Below are positions 43,568 to 51,221 of a DNA stretch of 64,000 nt, piece after piece. Location: assembly GCA_020636105.1 (NCBI GenBank), contig JACJYL010000002.1, forward strand, positions 1,330,001 through 1,394,000. Reading direction: 5' to 3'. Origin of the DNA: Lewinellaceae bacterium (GTDB taxonomy: Bacteria; Bacteroidota; Bacteroidia; Chitinophagales; Saprospiraceae). Each line of letters opens with the position of its first letter. The first letter of the stretch is position 1. Made by a program: the position numbers and the translations under genes. A model generated the notes under the pieces. It made no database searches, was not told the origin of the DNA, and saw only the letters and a list, made by a program, of their open reading frames with translations.

Positions 43568-45544
43568 ATGGACCTCAGCGTCATCATTGTCAACTATAAC
43601 GTTCGCTACTTTTTGGAGCAGGCTTTGCTTTCCGTTCGGAAAGCTTCCCGTGGGCTTAAGGTAGAGATATTTGTAGTGGACAACAATTCCGTTGATGATT
43701 CTGTAGCCATGGTGAAGGAGAAATTTCCGGAAGTTCTCCTTATTGCCAATACCGATAACCCGGGATTTTCTATTGCCAACAACCAGGCCATCAGGCAATC
43801 GACTGGAAAATACGTGCTGCTGCTCAACCCGGACACCATCGTTGAGGAAGACACCTTTGAGAAATGTCTTAAATTCATGGATTCCCATCCTGAAGCGGGG
43901 GGGCTGGGAGTCAGGATGATCGACGGCTCGGGCAAGTTTCTGCCGGAGTCGAAACGAGGATTCCCCACTCCTTTTGTCGCCTTTGCCAAATCCTTCGGAC
44001 TCTCCAGGATTTTCCCAAAATCAAAATTGTTCAATCATTACCACCTCGGTTACCTCGATGAATTTGAAACCAATGAAATAGAAGTGCTGGCCGGGGCTTT
44101 TATGCTCATGCGTCGTTCAGTATTAGATGAGGTGGGACTATTGGATGAAGCATTTTTTATGTACGGAGAAGACATTGACCTCTCCTATCGGATCATCCAG
44201 GGAGGGTACAAAAATTATTATTTCCCGGAGACGAGTATCCTGCATTACAAAGGGGAAAGCACTAAAAAAGGAAGCCTCAACTATGTAAAAGCATTCTACA
44301 ATGCCATGATCATCTTTGCGAAAAAGCATTTTCATGGGCAGCAGGCCAGGTTTTTTGTTTTCATGCTGCAATGGGCCATTTACTTCCGGGCCTTCATCAC
44401 TCTGGCGGCCAGTTTTTTCAAAAGGGCTGCCCAACCGATGCTCGACGCCGTGTTGATGTACGGAGGACTGTATTTTCTCAAGAATTTCTGGGCCAGTTAT
44501 CATTTCAAACAACCTGACTATTACGACGACAGCCTGCTGTATTTCAACTTCCCCCTCTATATCCTCATCTGGATCACGACCATTTATTTTAGTGGAGGTT
44601 ATGACCCCAAAGCGAGCATAGGCAAAGTCGTGCGTGGTGTATTGGCAGGAACGGTAATCCTTGCTGCCATTTACGGATTCCTGAATCTTGAATACCGGCA
44701 TTCCCGTGCATTGATCCTTTTGGGGGCTGCATGGAGTCTTATGGCCACTACCGGAAGCCGCATACTTCAGCATTTTATCAAAAACCGCAATTTTAAACTT
44801 AGCGAAATTCCTGTAAAAAACCTGGTCATCGTAGGCACCCTTAAGGAAAGTGAGCGTGTTCTTCATCTTTTACACCAGGTGCAGGTGAAACAAAACTTCA
44901 TTGGCACGGTAGCCTCCGAGACCACCGAAGATACCAATTACCTAAGCAGCCTGCATCAATTGCAGGAGGTGGCCCACATTTATAAAATCGATACCGTCAT
45001 TTTCTGCGGCAAGGATGTGGCGGCCCAGGACATTATGCAATGGATGACGCGGTTGGGCCCCTCATTGGAATACAAAATCGTTCCCGAAGAGAGCATGAGC
45101 ATCATCGGCAGTTCCTCCAAAAATACAGCCGGAGAATTGTACACCATTGATATTCAGTTTCATATTGCCGAAAATGTTTCCCAACGCAACAAGCGCCTGA
45201 CCGATCTCTTTTTATGCGGATTTTTGTTGGTCAGCCTGCCGATCCAGTTGATCATTGTCAAAAATAAAAGAGGATTGCTGAAAAATATCGTTGCTGTTTT
45301 TTCCTTTAAAAAAAGCTGGGTGGGTTATGCCCATTCCGAAAACTCGGCATACAAATTGCCAAAGATAAAACCGGGTGTCCTTTCTCCTCTGGATCGCCTT
45401 TACCGAATGAAGACCCTTTCTCATGAGTCTTTTTCTTTTGATGAAAGTACCGTGAATCGTTTGAATTTTTTCTACGCCAAAGATTACCATCCGATGGTGG
45501 ATATGGATATCGTTTGGAAGGGTTGGCGGAATTTAGGTAATTAA
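43568..45544 (+). CDS. GT2 glycosyltransferase fused to degenerate polyprenyl sugar transferase
   Basis: 658 residues. The first 290 form a GT-A glycosyltransferase of rhamnosyltransferase type: VIIVNYNVRYFLEQALLSV, VVDNNSVDDSV, LLLNPDTIV and the base-like FMYGEDIDLSYRI. Residues 320-400 have membrane helices, 415-520 a Rossmann-like CoA-binding region (LVIVGTLKESERVL, IDTVIFCGKD), and 550-650 remnants of a UndP sugar transferase: NKRLTDLFLCGFLLVSLPIQ, SWVGY, LPKIKPGVLSPLDR. The catalytic block with its KFRSM and D/E residues is missing. The protein therefore probably transfers a sugar to a lipid- or polysaccharide-linked acceptor, with the tail as membrane scaffold. Confidence 0.85.
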   Translation: MDLSVIIVNYNVRYFLEQALLSVRKASRGLKVEIFVVDNNSVDDSVAMVKEKFPEVLLIANTDNPGFSIANNQAIRQSTGKYVLLLNPDTIVEEDTFEKCLKFMDSHPEAGGLGVRMIDGSGKFLPESKRGFPTPFVAFAKSFGLSRIFPKSKLFNHYHLGYLDEFETNEIEVLAGAFMLMRRSVLDEVGLLDEAFFMYGEDIDLSYRIIQGGYKNYYFPETSILHYKGESTKKGSLNYVKAFYNAMIIFAKKHFHGQQARFFVFMLQWAIYFRAFITLAASFFKRAAQPMLDAVLMYGGLYFLKNFWASYHFKQPDYYDDSLLYFNFPLYILIWITTIYFSGGYDPKASIGKVVRGVLAGTVILAAIYGFLNLEYRHSRALILLGAAWSLMATTGSRILQHFIKNRNFKLSEIPVKNLVIVGTLKESERVLHLLHQVQVKQNFIGTVASETTEDTNYLSSLHQLQEVAHIYKIDTVIFCGKDVAAQDIMQWMTRLGPSLEYKIVPEESMSIIGSSSKNTAGELYTIDIQFHIAENVSQRNKRLTDLFLCGFLLVSLPIQLIIVKNKRGLLKNIVAVFSFKKSWVGYAHSENSAYKLPKIKPGVLSPLDRLYRMKTLSHESFSFDESTVNRLNFFYAKDYHPMVDMDIVWKGWRNLGN

Positions 45545-45688
45545 TGGATCTTGTTGTTTTAATTGGTGTTAGGATTATGGCCGATTAATTCTTCTCGTCA
45601 CCTCTGGCATGGGAGACTAATCATTTGTTTCTATGACGATTCCTTTTTTGCAGATATTTCATGACTTCATGAAACGGGTTGCGGTACG

Positions 45689-46116
45689 CTGTACCTTAAA
45701 GTAGTGTTTAGCTGGCGTAGTAACAAAGGTTAAGGGGCGCTGCCCCATTGACTACGGAAAATAGTTACTAGCTAAAAAATGGTACTCCTGAAACAAATCC
45801 AACCCTAAGAAACAAGTGCTGTGTCCCGGTGGACTGTACCTTAAAGTAGTGTTTAGCTGGCGTAGTAACAAAGGTTAAGGGGCGCTGCCCCATTGACTAC
45901 GGAAAATAGTTACTAGCTAAAAAATGGTACTCCTGAAACAAATCCAACCCTAAGAAACAAGTGCTGTGTCCCGGTGGACTGTACCTTAAAGTAGTGTTTA
46001 GCTGGCGTAGTAACAAAGGTTAAGGGGCGCTGACCCATTGACTACGGAAAATAGTTACTAGCTAAAAAATGGTACTCCTGAAACAAATCCAACCCTAAGA
46101 AACAAGTGCTGTGTCT
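45689..46116. repeat. 145-bp sequence repeated three times in tandem
   Basis: Copies start at 45689, 45834 and 45979 with a period of 145 bp, and the last stops short at about 46116. Copies 1 and 2 look identical; copy 3 shows one change (CTGACCC for CTGCCCC). Each unit contains a GGGGC-GCT-GCCCC hairpin and inverted text TTTAGCTGGCGTAGTAAC / GTTACTAGCTAAA. I see no gene in it and no spacer variation of the CRISPR kind. Such identity implies recent amplification or selection for copy number; a structured RNA or recombination site is possible. Confidence 0.95.
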
Positions 46117-46350
46117 CGAAACCTATTCCCGGAAATGGATTTAATAAAAAGGTAAGATAAGTATCAATGATGGGGGCTGTTATTTTAAAAATCCGGAAAA
46201 TTCTTCGTCTTTTGCCATTTCGGTGCACTAACAAATCTCTCCTAAAAAATCCAAATAATGGTGCATTTTGTCATTGTTCGAGAAAGGCTGCCTGGATATC
46301 TTTACCTACCTTAAAGGTCTCTATTCTCTAATCAGATAAATAACACAAAA
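46117..46350. other. Gene-free leader region after the 145-bp repeats
   Basis: Between the repeats and the lipoprotein gene I see AT-rich DNA with no gene, no clear hairpin and no full promoter match. The stretch 45545-45688 before the repeats is likewise empty, except for GGTACGCTGTACC at its end (45683-45695), a short palindrome overlapping repeat copy 1. Confidence 0.5.
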
Positions 46351-46923
46351 ATGTTGAAAAAGTCAATTTTCCTTTTCGCACTTGTCTTTGGCATTATGGC
46401 CTGTAACAATGACAACCCGGATGCCAATGCGGTAACCGAAAATGATGAAACAGCAAGTGAAATTCCTACCGTTAAAGTGGAAGAATTTGAAGCCCGCGCA
46501 CCAGAATTTGCTGGTCAGAAAATAATGATCTCAGGCACAGTGGATCACACCTGCAAACACAGCGGCAAAAGAATGGTCATCCTTGGAGAAAATCCTGATT
46601 ACAGCGTAAAAATCGAGGCAGGAGCCATCGATCAGTTCAATCGTGAACTGGAAGGCAGCGAAGTCAGTATAATCGCTATGGTCACAGAGTTGCGCATGGA
46701 TATGGATTACCTTGATAACTGGGAACAGGAAATTTTAAAAAATCATGCCGAAGATCCTGACGGAGGCGCCGAACAATTGTCGATCATTGAAAACCATCGT
46801 GCTGATTTGAAGAAAAGCGGCAAAAATCAACTTTCTTTTTACGGTCTCGACTGTGTGAGTTACGAAGTCATCACTGCTGCTCCTATCCCGGAAACAACAG
46901 AGAAGAAAGAATCTGAAATGTAA
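46351..46923 (+). CDS. Lipoprotein with OB-fold-like domain
   Basis: 190 residues with lipoprotein signal MLKKSIFLFALVFGIMAC (Cys18). After an acidic linker, a small beta-rich domain carries MISGTVDHTCKHSGKRMVILGENP and VSIIAMVTELRMDMDYL, an OB-fold-like arrangement with a C-x3-H-S-G motif that could bind a metal or haem. Long charged helices follow. It is separated by 4 bp from the PepSY-like gene and presumably co-transcribed. Together they suggest an envelope metal or haem related function, which is inference. Confidence 0.78.
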   Translation: MLKKSIFLFALVFGIMACNNDNPDANAVTENDETASEIPTVKVEEFEARAPEFAGQKIMISGTVDHTCKHSGKRMVILGENPDYSVKIEAGAIDQFNRELEGSEVSIIAMVTELRMDMDYLDNWEQEILKNHAEDPDGGAEQLSIIENHRADLKKSGKNQLSFYGLDCVSYEVITAAPIPETTEKKESEM

Positions 46924-46927
46924 GTTT

Positions 46928-47494
46928 ATGCGAAAAATTAAGTGGAGAAAGTGGCTTCGCATCCTTCATCGTGATGCGGGATATCTTTTTTTTGCGGCAA
47001 CCGTGGTTTATTCCGTTTCGGGTATCGCCATCAATCATTTGAATGATTGGGATCCTAACTACGCGATCACTACCAGGGATTTTAAAGTCAATCTGCCTCC
47101 CGACTTTTCAAATCCTGATGAAGGGGCGGTATTGGCCGTATTGAAACAGGTGGGCGAAGAGAAAAACTACAAGAAACATTACGTTCGTAACCAAGGCAGT
47201 CTCAAAGTATTTCTAAAAGGAAATGCCAATATCATCATCAACCGGAGTACTGGCGAAGGGTACCTCGAAAGGGTGGAACGCCGGGCCGTTCTTCACGCCT
47301 TCAATTACCTGCACTACAATCCTGGCCGGTGGTGGACCGTTTTTTCGGATATCTTTTCGTTTGCCCTGTTTTTTATGGCAGCTTCCGGGTTATTTATGAT
47401 CAAAGGCAAAAAGGGGATTACCGGTCGGGGCGCATGGATGACCGCACTGGGAATTATCGTTCCTATCCTGTACCTGGTTTTGTATTATTCATGA
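46928..47494 (+). CDS. PepSY-associated transmembrane protein
   Basis: 188 residues: a first helix (RDAGYLFFAATVVYSVSGIAINH), a periplasmic PepSY-like domain (about 45-125), and two C-terminal helices (DIFSFALFFMAASGLFMI, WMTALGIIVPILYLVLYY). LHRDAGYLFF and SGIAINHLNDW are characteristic of PepSY_TM-type proteins, many of which sit next to siderophore or haem uptake and ferric reductases. It follows the lipoprotein gene with which it is likely coupled. Confidence 0.85.
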   Translation: MRKIKWRKWLRILHRDAGYLFFAATVVYSVSGIAINHLNDWDPNYAITTRDFKVNLPPDFSNPDEGAVLAVLKQVGEEKNYKKHYVRNQGSLKVFLKGNANIIINRSTGEGYLERVERRAVLHAFNYLHYNPGRWWTVFSDIFSFALFFMAASGLFMIKGKKGITGRGAWMTALGIIVPILYLVLYYS

Positions 47495-47581
47495 TCATAA
47501 CTGTAACTGTTATCACTGTAAACGATTTTGGAAGCCGGTATCTTTGTCGTGTTATCATTATTCAACCAAAAAAATCATGCT

Positions 47582-47869
47582 ATGTACGTAAATGTAGTAT
47601 CTTTCAAAGTAAAGGAAGGCGACGACATCACTTTCCTGGAAATGCAAAAATTTGAAGAAAATGTAGAAGGCAAACCTGCAGGGCTCGATCACTTCCACAT
47701 TCTCAAAGATAAAAACAATAAAAACCTGTATTACCTGCTGGAATACTGGGAAAATAAAGCAGCCAAAGAAAAACTGGAAGCCACGGAAAGCCATAAAGCC
47801 TTTCATGCTTTGAGAAAGCCACTCATTGAAAAGAAAGAAGAGGTTTTCGAATGTGATCTATTGGTTTGA
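47582..47869 (+). CDS. Antibiotic biosynthesis monooxygenase (ABM) domain protein
   Basis: From ATG 47582 the protein has 95 residues; the longer frame from TTG 47528 adds residues lacking any fold signature. The ferredoxin-like ABM fold is visible as MYVNVVSFKVKEGDDITFLEM, GLDHFHILKDKNNKNLYYLLEYWENKAAKEKLEAT and SHKAFHALRKPLIEKKEEVFECDL. The Trp-Glu and Ser-His pattern match monooxygenases or haem-degrading relatives of this superfamily. The substrate is unknown. Confidence 0.85.
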   Translation: MYVNVVSFKVKEGDDITFLEMQKFEENVEGKPAGLDHFHILKDKNNKNLYYLLEYWENKAAKEKLEATESHKAFHALRKPLIEKKEEVFECDLLV

Positions 47870-48018
47870 TCAAAAAAACATGAGTCATTCCATATTTTTC
47901 AAGGGAGAGATGTAGGAAAATAATTGATTATTAAATACGGAGGATCAGTACATTCTGCCTTTTTGATATTGATAATCAAATAATAACACCCCATGGAAAT
48001 TCGGAATGACTCCCTTTT

Positions 48019-48786
48019 TTACAAAAATCCATGTACGGGTTCAATATCCAGGAAAGGATAAATTACCCTCGACAGACGCAGCCCTTGCGGAGGGGCCAGG
48101 ACTTTGTAATCAGGATTCTCTTGCCTGCCTATAAAAGTGTCCAGTTCCGATACACTGATCTTTCCCTGCCCCACTTCGAGTAGTTTGGTAACGATCAACC
48201 GAATCATACCTTTTAAAAACCGGCTGGCGGTGATCCTCAGCCGAAGACCTGCTCCATGATTAATTTCCACAATTTCAGCGGCCATCACTAAACACCGCGT
48301 ATGAGGCACCTTGTCCGGGGATTTACACAGCGCACGAAAATCACGGTGAGAAGTAAGCATTTGAGCGGCTGCATTCATTTTTTCTATATCCAGGGGCGCT
48401 CCGATATAATGGGTACTGAACTCACTCAAAAAGGGATGCTTCCGGAAGTGTATGTAATAGTCGTAAGTGCGGTTCAATGCGTCTTTTTGAGTATTGGCTC
48501 CCTCTTTTGTCGGAATAAGGTCAAAGATGGCAATATCTTTCGGCAGCATCCTGTTCAGGCGCTCCACGATATCAAAATCCCAATTCTCTTCAATATCCAG
48601 GTGAGCGAAGTACTGACTGGCGTGCACCCCTGCATCCGTTCTGCCACACCCGTGAATCTTCATGGGCTTCTTTAGCATTTTTTCTAAAGCAGCTTCTATC
48701 GTTCCCTGCACGCTGACGGCATTTGGCTGCCATTGCCACCCACTGTAATGGGTTCCTTTATAGGCAAGATGAAGAAAATGACGCAA
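48019..48786 (-). CDS. truA: tRNA pseudouridine synthase A
   Basis: 256 residues from the TTG at 48786, which lies about 10 nt after the predicted transcription start; the longer frame to 48894 runs through repeat DNA and is rejected. Catalytic Asp51 is in GCGRTDAGVHA; FLHLAYKGTHYSGWQWQP, LNRMLPKDIAI, LNRTYDYYI, FRALCKS and ASRFLKGMIRLIVTKLLEVGQG are standard TruA stretches. It converts uridines 38-40 of tRNA anticodon stems to pseudouridine. A TACCTTTG promoter element just upstream supports the start. Confidence 0.93.
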   Translation of the reverse strand: MRHFLHLAYKGTHYSGWQWQPNAVSVQGTIEAALEKMLKKPMKIHGCGRTDAGVHASQYFAHLDIEENWDFDIVERLNRMLPKDIAIFDLIPTKEGANTQKDALNRTYDYYIHFRKHPFLSEFSTHYIGAPLDIEKMNAAAQMLTSHRDFRALCKSPDKVPHTRCLVMAAEIVEINHGAGLRLRITASRFLKGMIRLIVTKLLEVGQGKISVSELDTFIGRQENPDYKVLAPPQGLRLSRVIYPFLDIEPVHGFL

Positions 48787-48802
48787 AATGTTATTGTTTT
48801 TG

Positions 48803-48810
48803 CAAAGGTA
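48803..48810 (-). promoter_or_regulatory. Candidate -7 element TACCTTTG of truA
   Basis: TACCTTTG on the minus strand matches TAnnTTTG exactly and ends 16 bp before the TTG start codon, implying a leader of about 10 nt. No clear -33 TTTG is at the expected distance. Confidence 0.55.
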
Positions 48811-48843
48811 AGAAAATGACTGGATTAGAAGAGTGTTCCAGGG

Positions 48844-48935
48844 GTTCAAGTGGAGCGCAGCGACATCCAGCACAGTAGGTCGGGAGAGTTCCAATCTTCC
48901 TCAATCTCTTTCAATCTTCATCCCGGCATTCAAGG
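48844..48935. repeat. Dispersed intergenic repeat, copy B (reverse of 34106-34244)
   Basis: In reverse complement it reads CCTTGAATGCCGGGATGAAG, GAGATTGAGGAAGATTGGAA, CTCCCGACCTAC and GGATGTCGCTGCGCTCCA in the same order as copy A at 34106. It lies upstream of truA and downstream of the pyruvate-kinase-like gene. A false N-terminal extension of truA runs through it. Confidence 0.72.
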
Positions 48936-48985
48936 GGTTCTGACCCAATTATGTCCTTTGTGGTGTCAAACTATGGTTACGGGAG

Positions 48986-50866
48986 TTAATCCACGATTTC
49001 TTTATGCAAACCAGCGTAAGACAATTTAAGTAGTTCAGCTTCAGGAAGTGGAGGCAGTGGCCTTTCCTTATTCTTTTGAAAATGCTGGGCACGGCGCAGG
49101 ATTTTATCGAGCATACGAATGGTGGTTTCAATGTAAGGCCCTTTGTTGAGCATCACACACTGCGCTCTTTGGCCCATGGCCGAATCGGTAATCTCGGCAC
49201 GCGTGGGCACTCCTTTTTTAGCGAGTGTTTCCAGTACCTGGGTGGCCCACACATCGGGCACATGGGCCGCTTCACTGATCCGAAGGATTTCTTCCTGGAT
49301 GCCGGCGAAATTTTTCCAACCTGTTTCGATGGCCAGGTCCCCGCGTGCGATCAGGAGCCCGATGGGGTAAGTGCGCATGGCCTGCAACAAAATTTCCGGA
49401 AGGTTACGATACCCTTTTTGGGTTTCAATTTTGAGAATGATTCCAGGGCGGGACTCGTACTTTTCCAGTTCTTCCAGAAGAATTTTTACATCTTCAGGGG
49501 TATTAACAAATGAAAAATTGATCGCATCGGCATTATTGGCAACGAAGGCCAGGTCAATTTTATCTTTTTCCGTTAGCCCGCTGATGCTCAGGTCGCTTTC
49601 AGGTAAGTTTATGCCCTTGTCAGCCCTCAATTTTCCTCCTTTGTTTTTGGTATGAATGATTTCAATGAGTAATGATTCTTCATCCGCCTGTTTAATTACG
49701 CCTTCCATTTTACCATCATCAAAAAAGATGGGCTCGCCGACTTTAATATCCTTAAAAACTTCAGGAAGGGTACAGGAAATATGGGCAGGGTGAATAACAT
49801 TTCCATTTTTATCCTCAACAGCGTCTTCCCCGGGAGCGGGATCCTTATGGAGGACAAGGTAATCTCCCGGATGGAGTAAAATGGCTTTTTCAAGAGGAAG
49901 CAACCCACTGGGCCGGCTCACCTGCTTACCTGATTGTTTTACTTTTTTTAATTCCAGTGTGGTTCCTGCCGTGAGATAGGATGATTGGTCACATACGCCC
50001 CAAACGCCATTGCCCTGTTTCTTCTCGACCAAAATCTTCCTTTTTTTACCCCTGCTGTCGGTAAAATGAATGGTATTACCGCGTTTTATCTTATCAAACC
50101 AAATCTCATCCACCTGCAAAATATTATCAGCGGTATGATCAGGAGGCATTATTCCGGGAGGAGCGATCCAAATTTTTGCAGGGTGCGATATTTGCCCCAA
50201 TTCGTCTTTTTTAGGCTTTATTTGAATGACTTCAGGGCCTGGCATCATCGCCCCCGTTCGCAATTTTGGCCCGGCGAGGTCCATTACGATCTTGCATTTT
50301 TTGCGTTGCAGGATATTGGCTTTTTTTACATTTTCTATCATCTTTCCCCACATTTCCTGGTCACCATGGGCACAATTGATCCTGGCGCTATTCATGCCAT
50401 GTTTGATCAACCCACTGACAAAAGCATATTCTTCAGCAGCGGTATCCGGCAAGGTTACCATGATACGGGTTCGCCTTTTACGTGACTTGTAACCAAAGAG
50501 CAATTTGGTGTTTTTGGAAAGTATTTTCTGGCTTTTTTCTATGGAAATAATCCCCATACGATTTTCATGAACCGCCTCTCCTTTCAAGTGATTCAATATC
50601 GTCTTTAAGGCAAGCAGACTCTTAAAAACATGCGCTTCAATATTGGAAAGCGAAGGCAAACCGCTATTGCGTAACTCTTCCTGTAATGTTATGATATCAA
50701 AACTCCTGAAAGCCAGGTAGTGGAGCAGATTCAAGGCACTCATTTTGTACACGGGGTGCACCGGTTCCAGTTGAGAGGCATAAATTTTTTCCATTTCACG
50801 AGCCTTTTGAAGAATGGCTTCAATCTGGTGGTTTAATAAATTTATCTTCTCCGTTGTTAGTAACAT
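48986..50866 (-). CDS. Atypical long pyruvate kinase
   Basis: 626 residues. A helical N-terminal extension of about 130 residues without known fold precedes a pyruvate-kinase core. In the core RINCAHGD carries the ADP-site Arg, KIVMDLAGPKLRTG and a large B-domain (about 210-400) follow, then INFSFVNTPEDV, catalytic Lys in ILKIETQ, metal ligands Glu (KIET) and Asp (ARGDL), and WATQVLETLAKKGVPTRAEITD. The chain ends soon after, so the allosteric C-terminal domain is absent. It should turn phosphoenolpyruvate and ADP into pyruvate and ATP, but without the usual effector site. Confidence 0.88.
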   Translation of the reverse strand: MLLTTEKINLLNHQIEAILQKAREMEKIYASQLEPVHPVYKMSALNLLHYLAFRSFDIITLQEELRNSGLPSLSNIEAHVFKSLLALKTILNHLKGEAVHENRMGIISIEKSQKILSKNTKLLFGYKSRKRRTRIMVTLPDTAAEEYAFVSGLIKHGMNSARINCAHGDQEMWGKMIENVKKANILQRKKCKIVMDLAGPKLRTGAMMPGPEVIQIKPKKDELGQISHPAKIWIAPPGIMPPDHTADNILQVDEIWFDKIKRGNTIHFTDSRGKKRKILVEKKQGNGVWGVCDQSSYLTAGTTLELKKVKQSGKQVSRPSGLLPLEKAILLHPGDYLVLHKDPAPGEDAVEDKNGNVIHPAHISCTLPEVFKDIKVGEPIFFDDGKMEGVIKQADEESLLIEIIHTKNKGGKLRADKGINLPESDLSISGLTEKDKIDLAFVANNADAINFSFVNTPEDVKILLEELEKYESRPGIILKIETQKGYRNLPEILLQAMRTYPIGLLIARGDLAIETGWKNFAGIQEEILRISEAAHVPDVWATQVLETLAKKGVPTRAEITDSAMGQRAQCVMLNKGPYIETTIRMLDKILRRAQHFQKNKERPLPPLPEAELLKLSYAGLHKEIVD

Positions 50867-51221
50867 GCCATTTTCTTGAAGTCATGAATATAGAAAAAAG
50901 TATAACAAACCTGGGCAATAAAAGATCTTTGAAAAAGGAAGACTTGAACCTCGAGGCCGACTTTTGCCTTTTTTCGGTTTGCTGACTCCAGCCCTCAGTC
51001 TTTTCCTGACCTTAGAAAAAACATCGATTTGTTGTTCCCTCAAAATTAAAAAACCTGCTCCATAAAAAGGAAAAAACTTTCGGTTTAGGAAAAATGATGA
51101 ATAATGTCCCCCTCTTTTTAAACTTTTCTCTCCTTTTTTGGCTTAAACATTTTATTTGTTGCAAATTTGCGCAATGAACATCAATACTAATAAGAACTAA
51201 TAAGAACTAATAAGATAAATT
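50867..51221. other. Divergent promoter region between pyruvate kinase and PDH E2 genes
   Basis: No gene is seen. On the plus strand TTTG at 51137-51140, 21 bp and CAAATTTG at 51162-51169 make a one-mismatch promoter for the E2 gene. Close to the start codon the 11-mer ACTAATAAGAA is repeated three times (about 51186-51216), extending the leader in a slippage-prone way. Nothing else recognisable is present. Confidence 0.5.

Noticed and set aside
45689..46116. Possible CRISPR array
   Set aside because: Units are 145 bp with no short direct repeat separated by unique spacers, copies are nearly identical throughout, and no cas gene is present.
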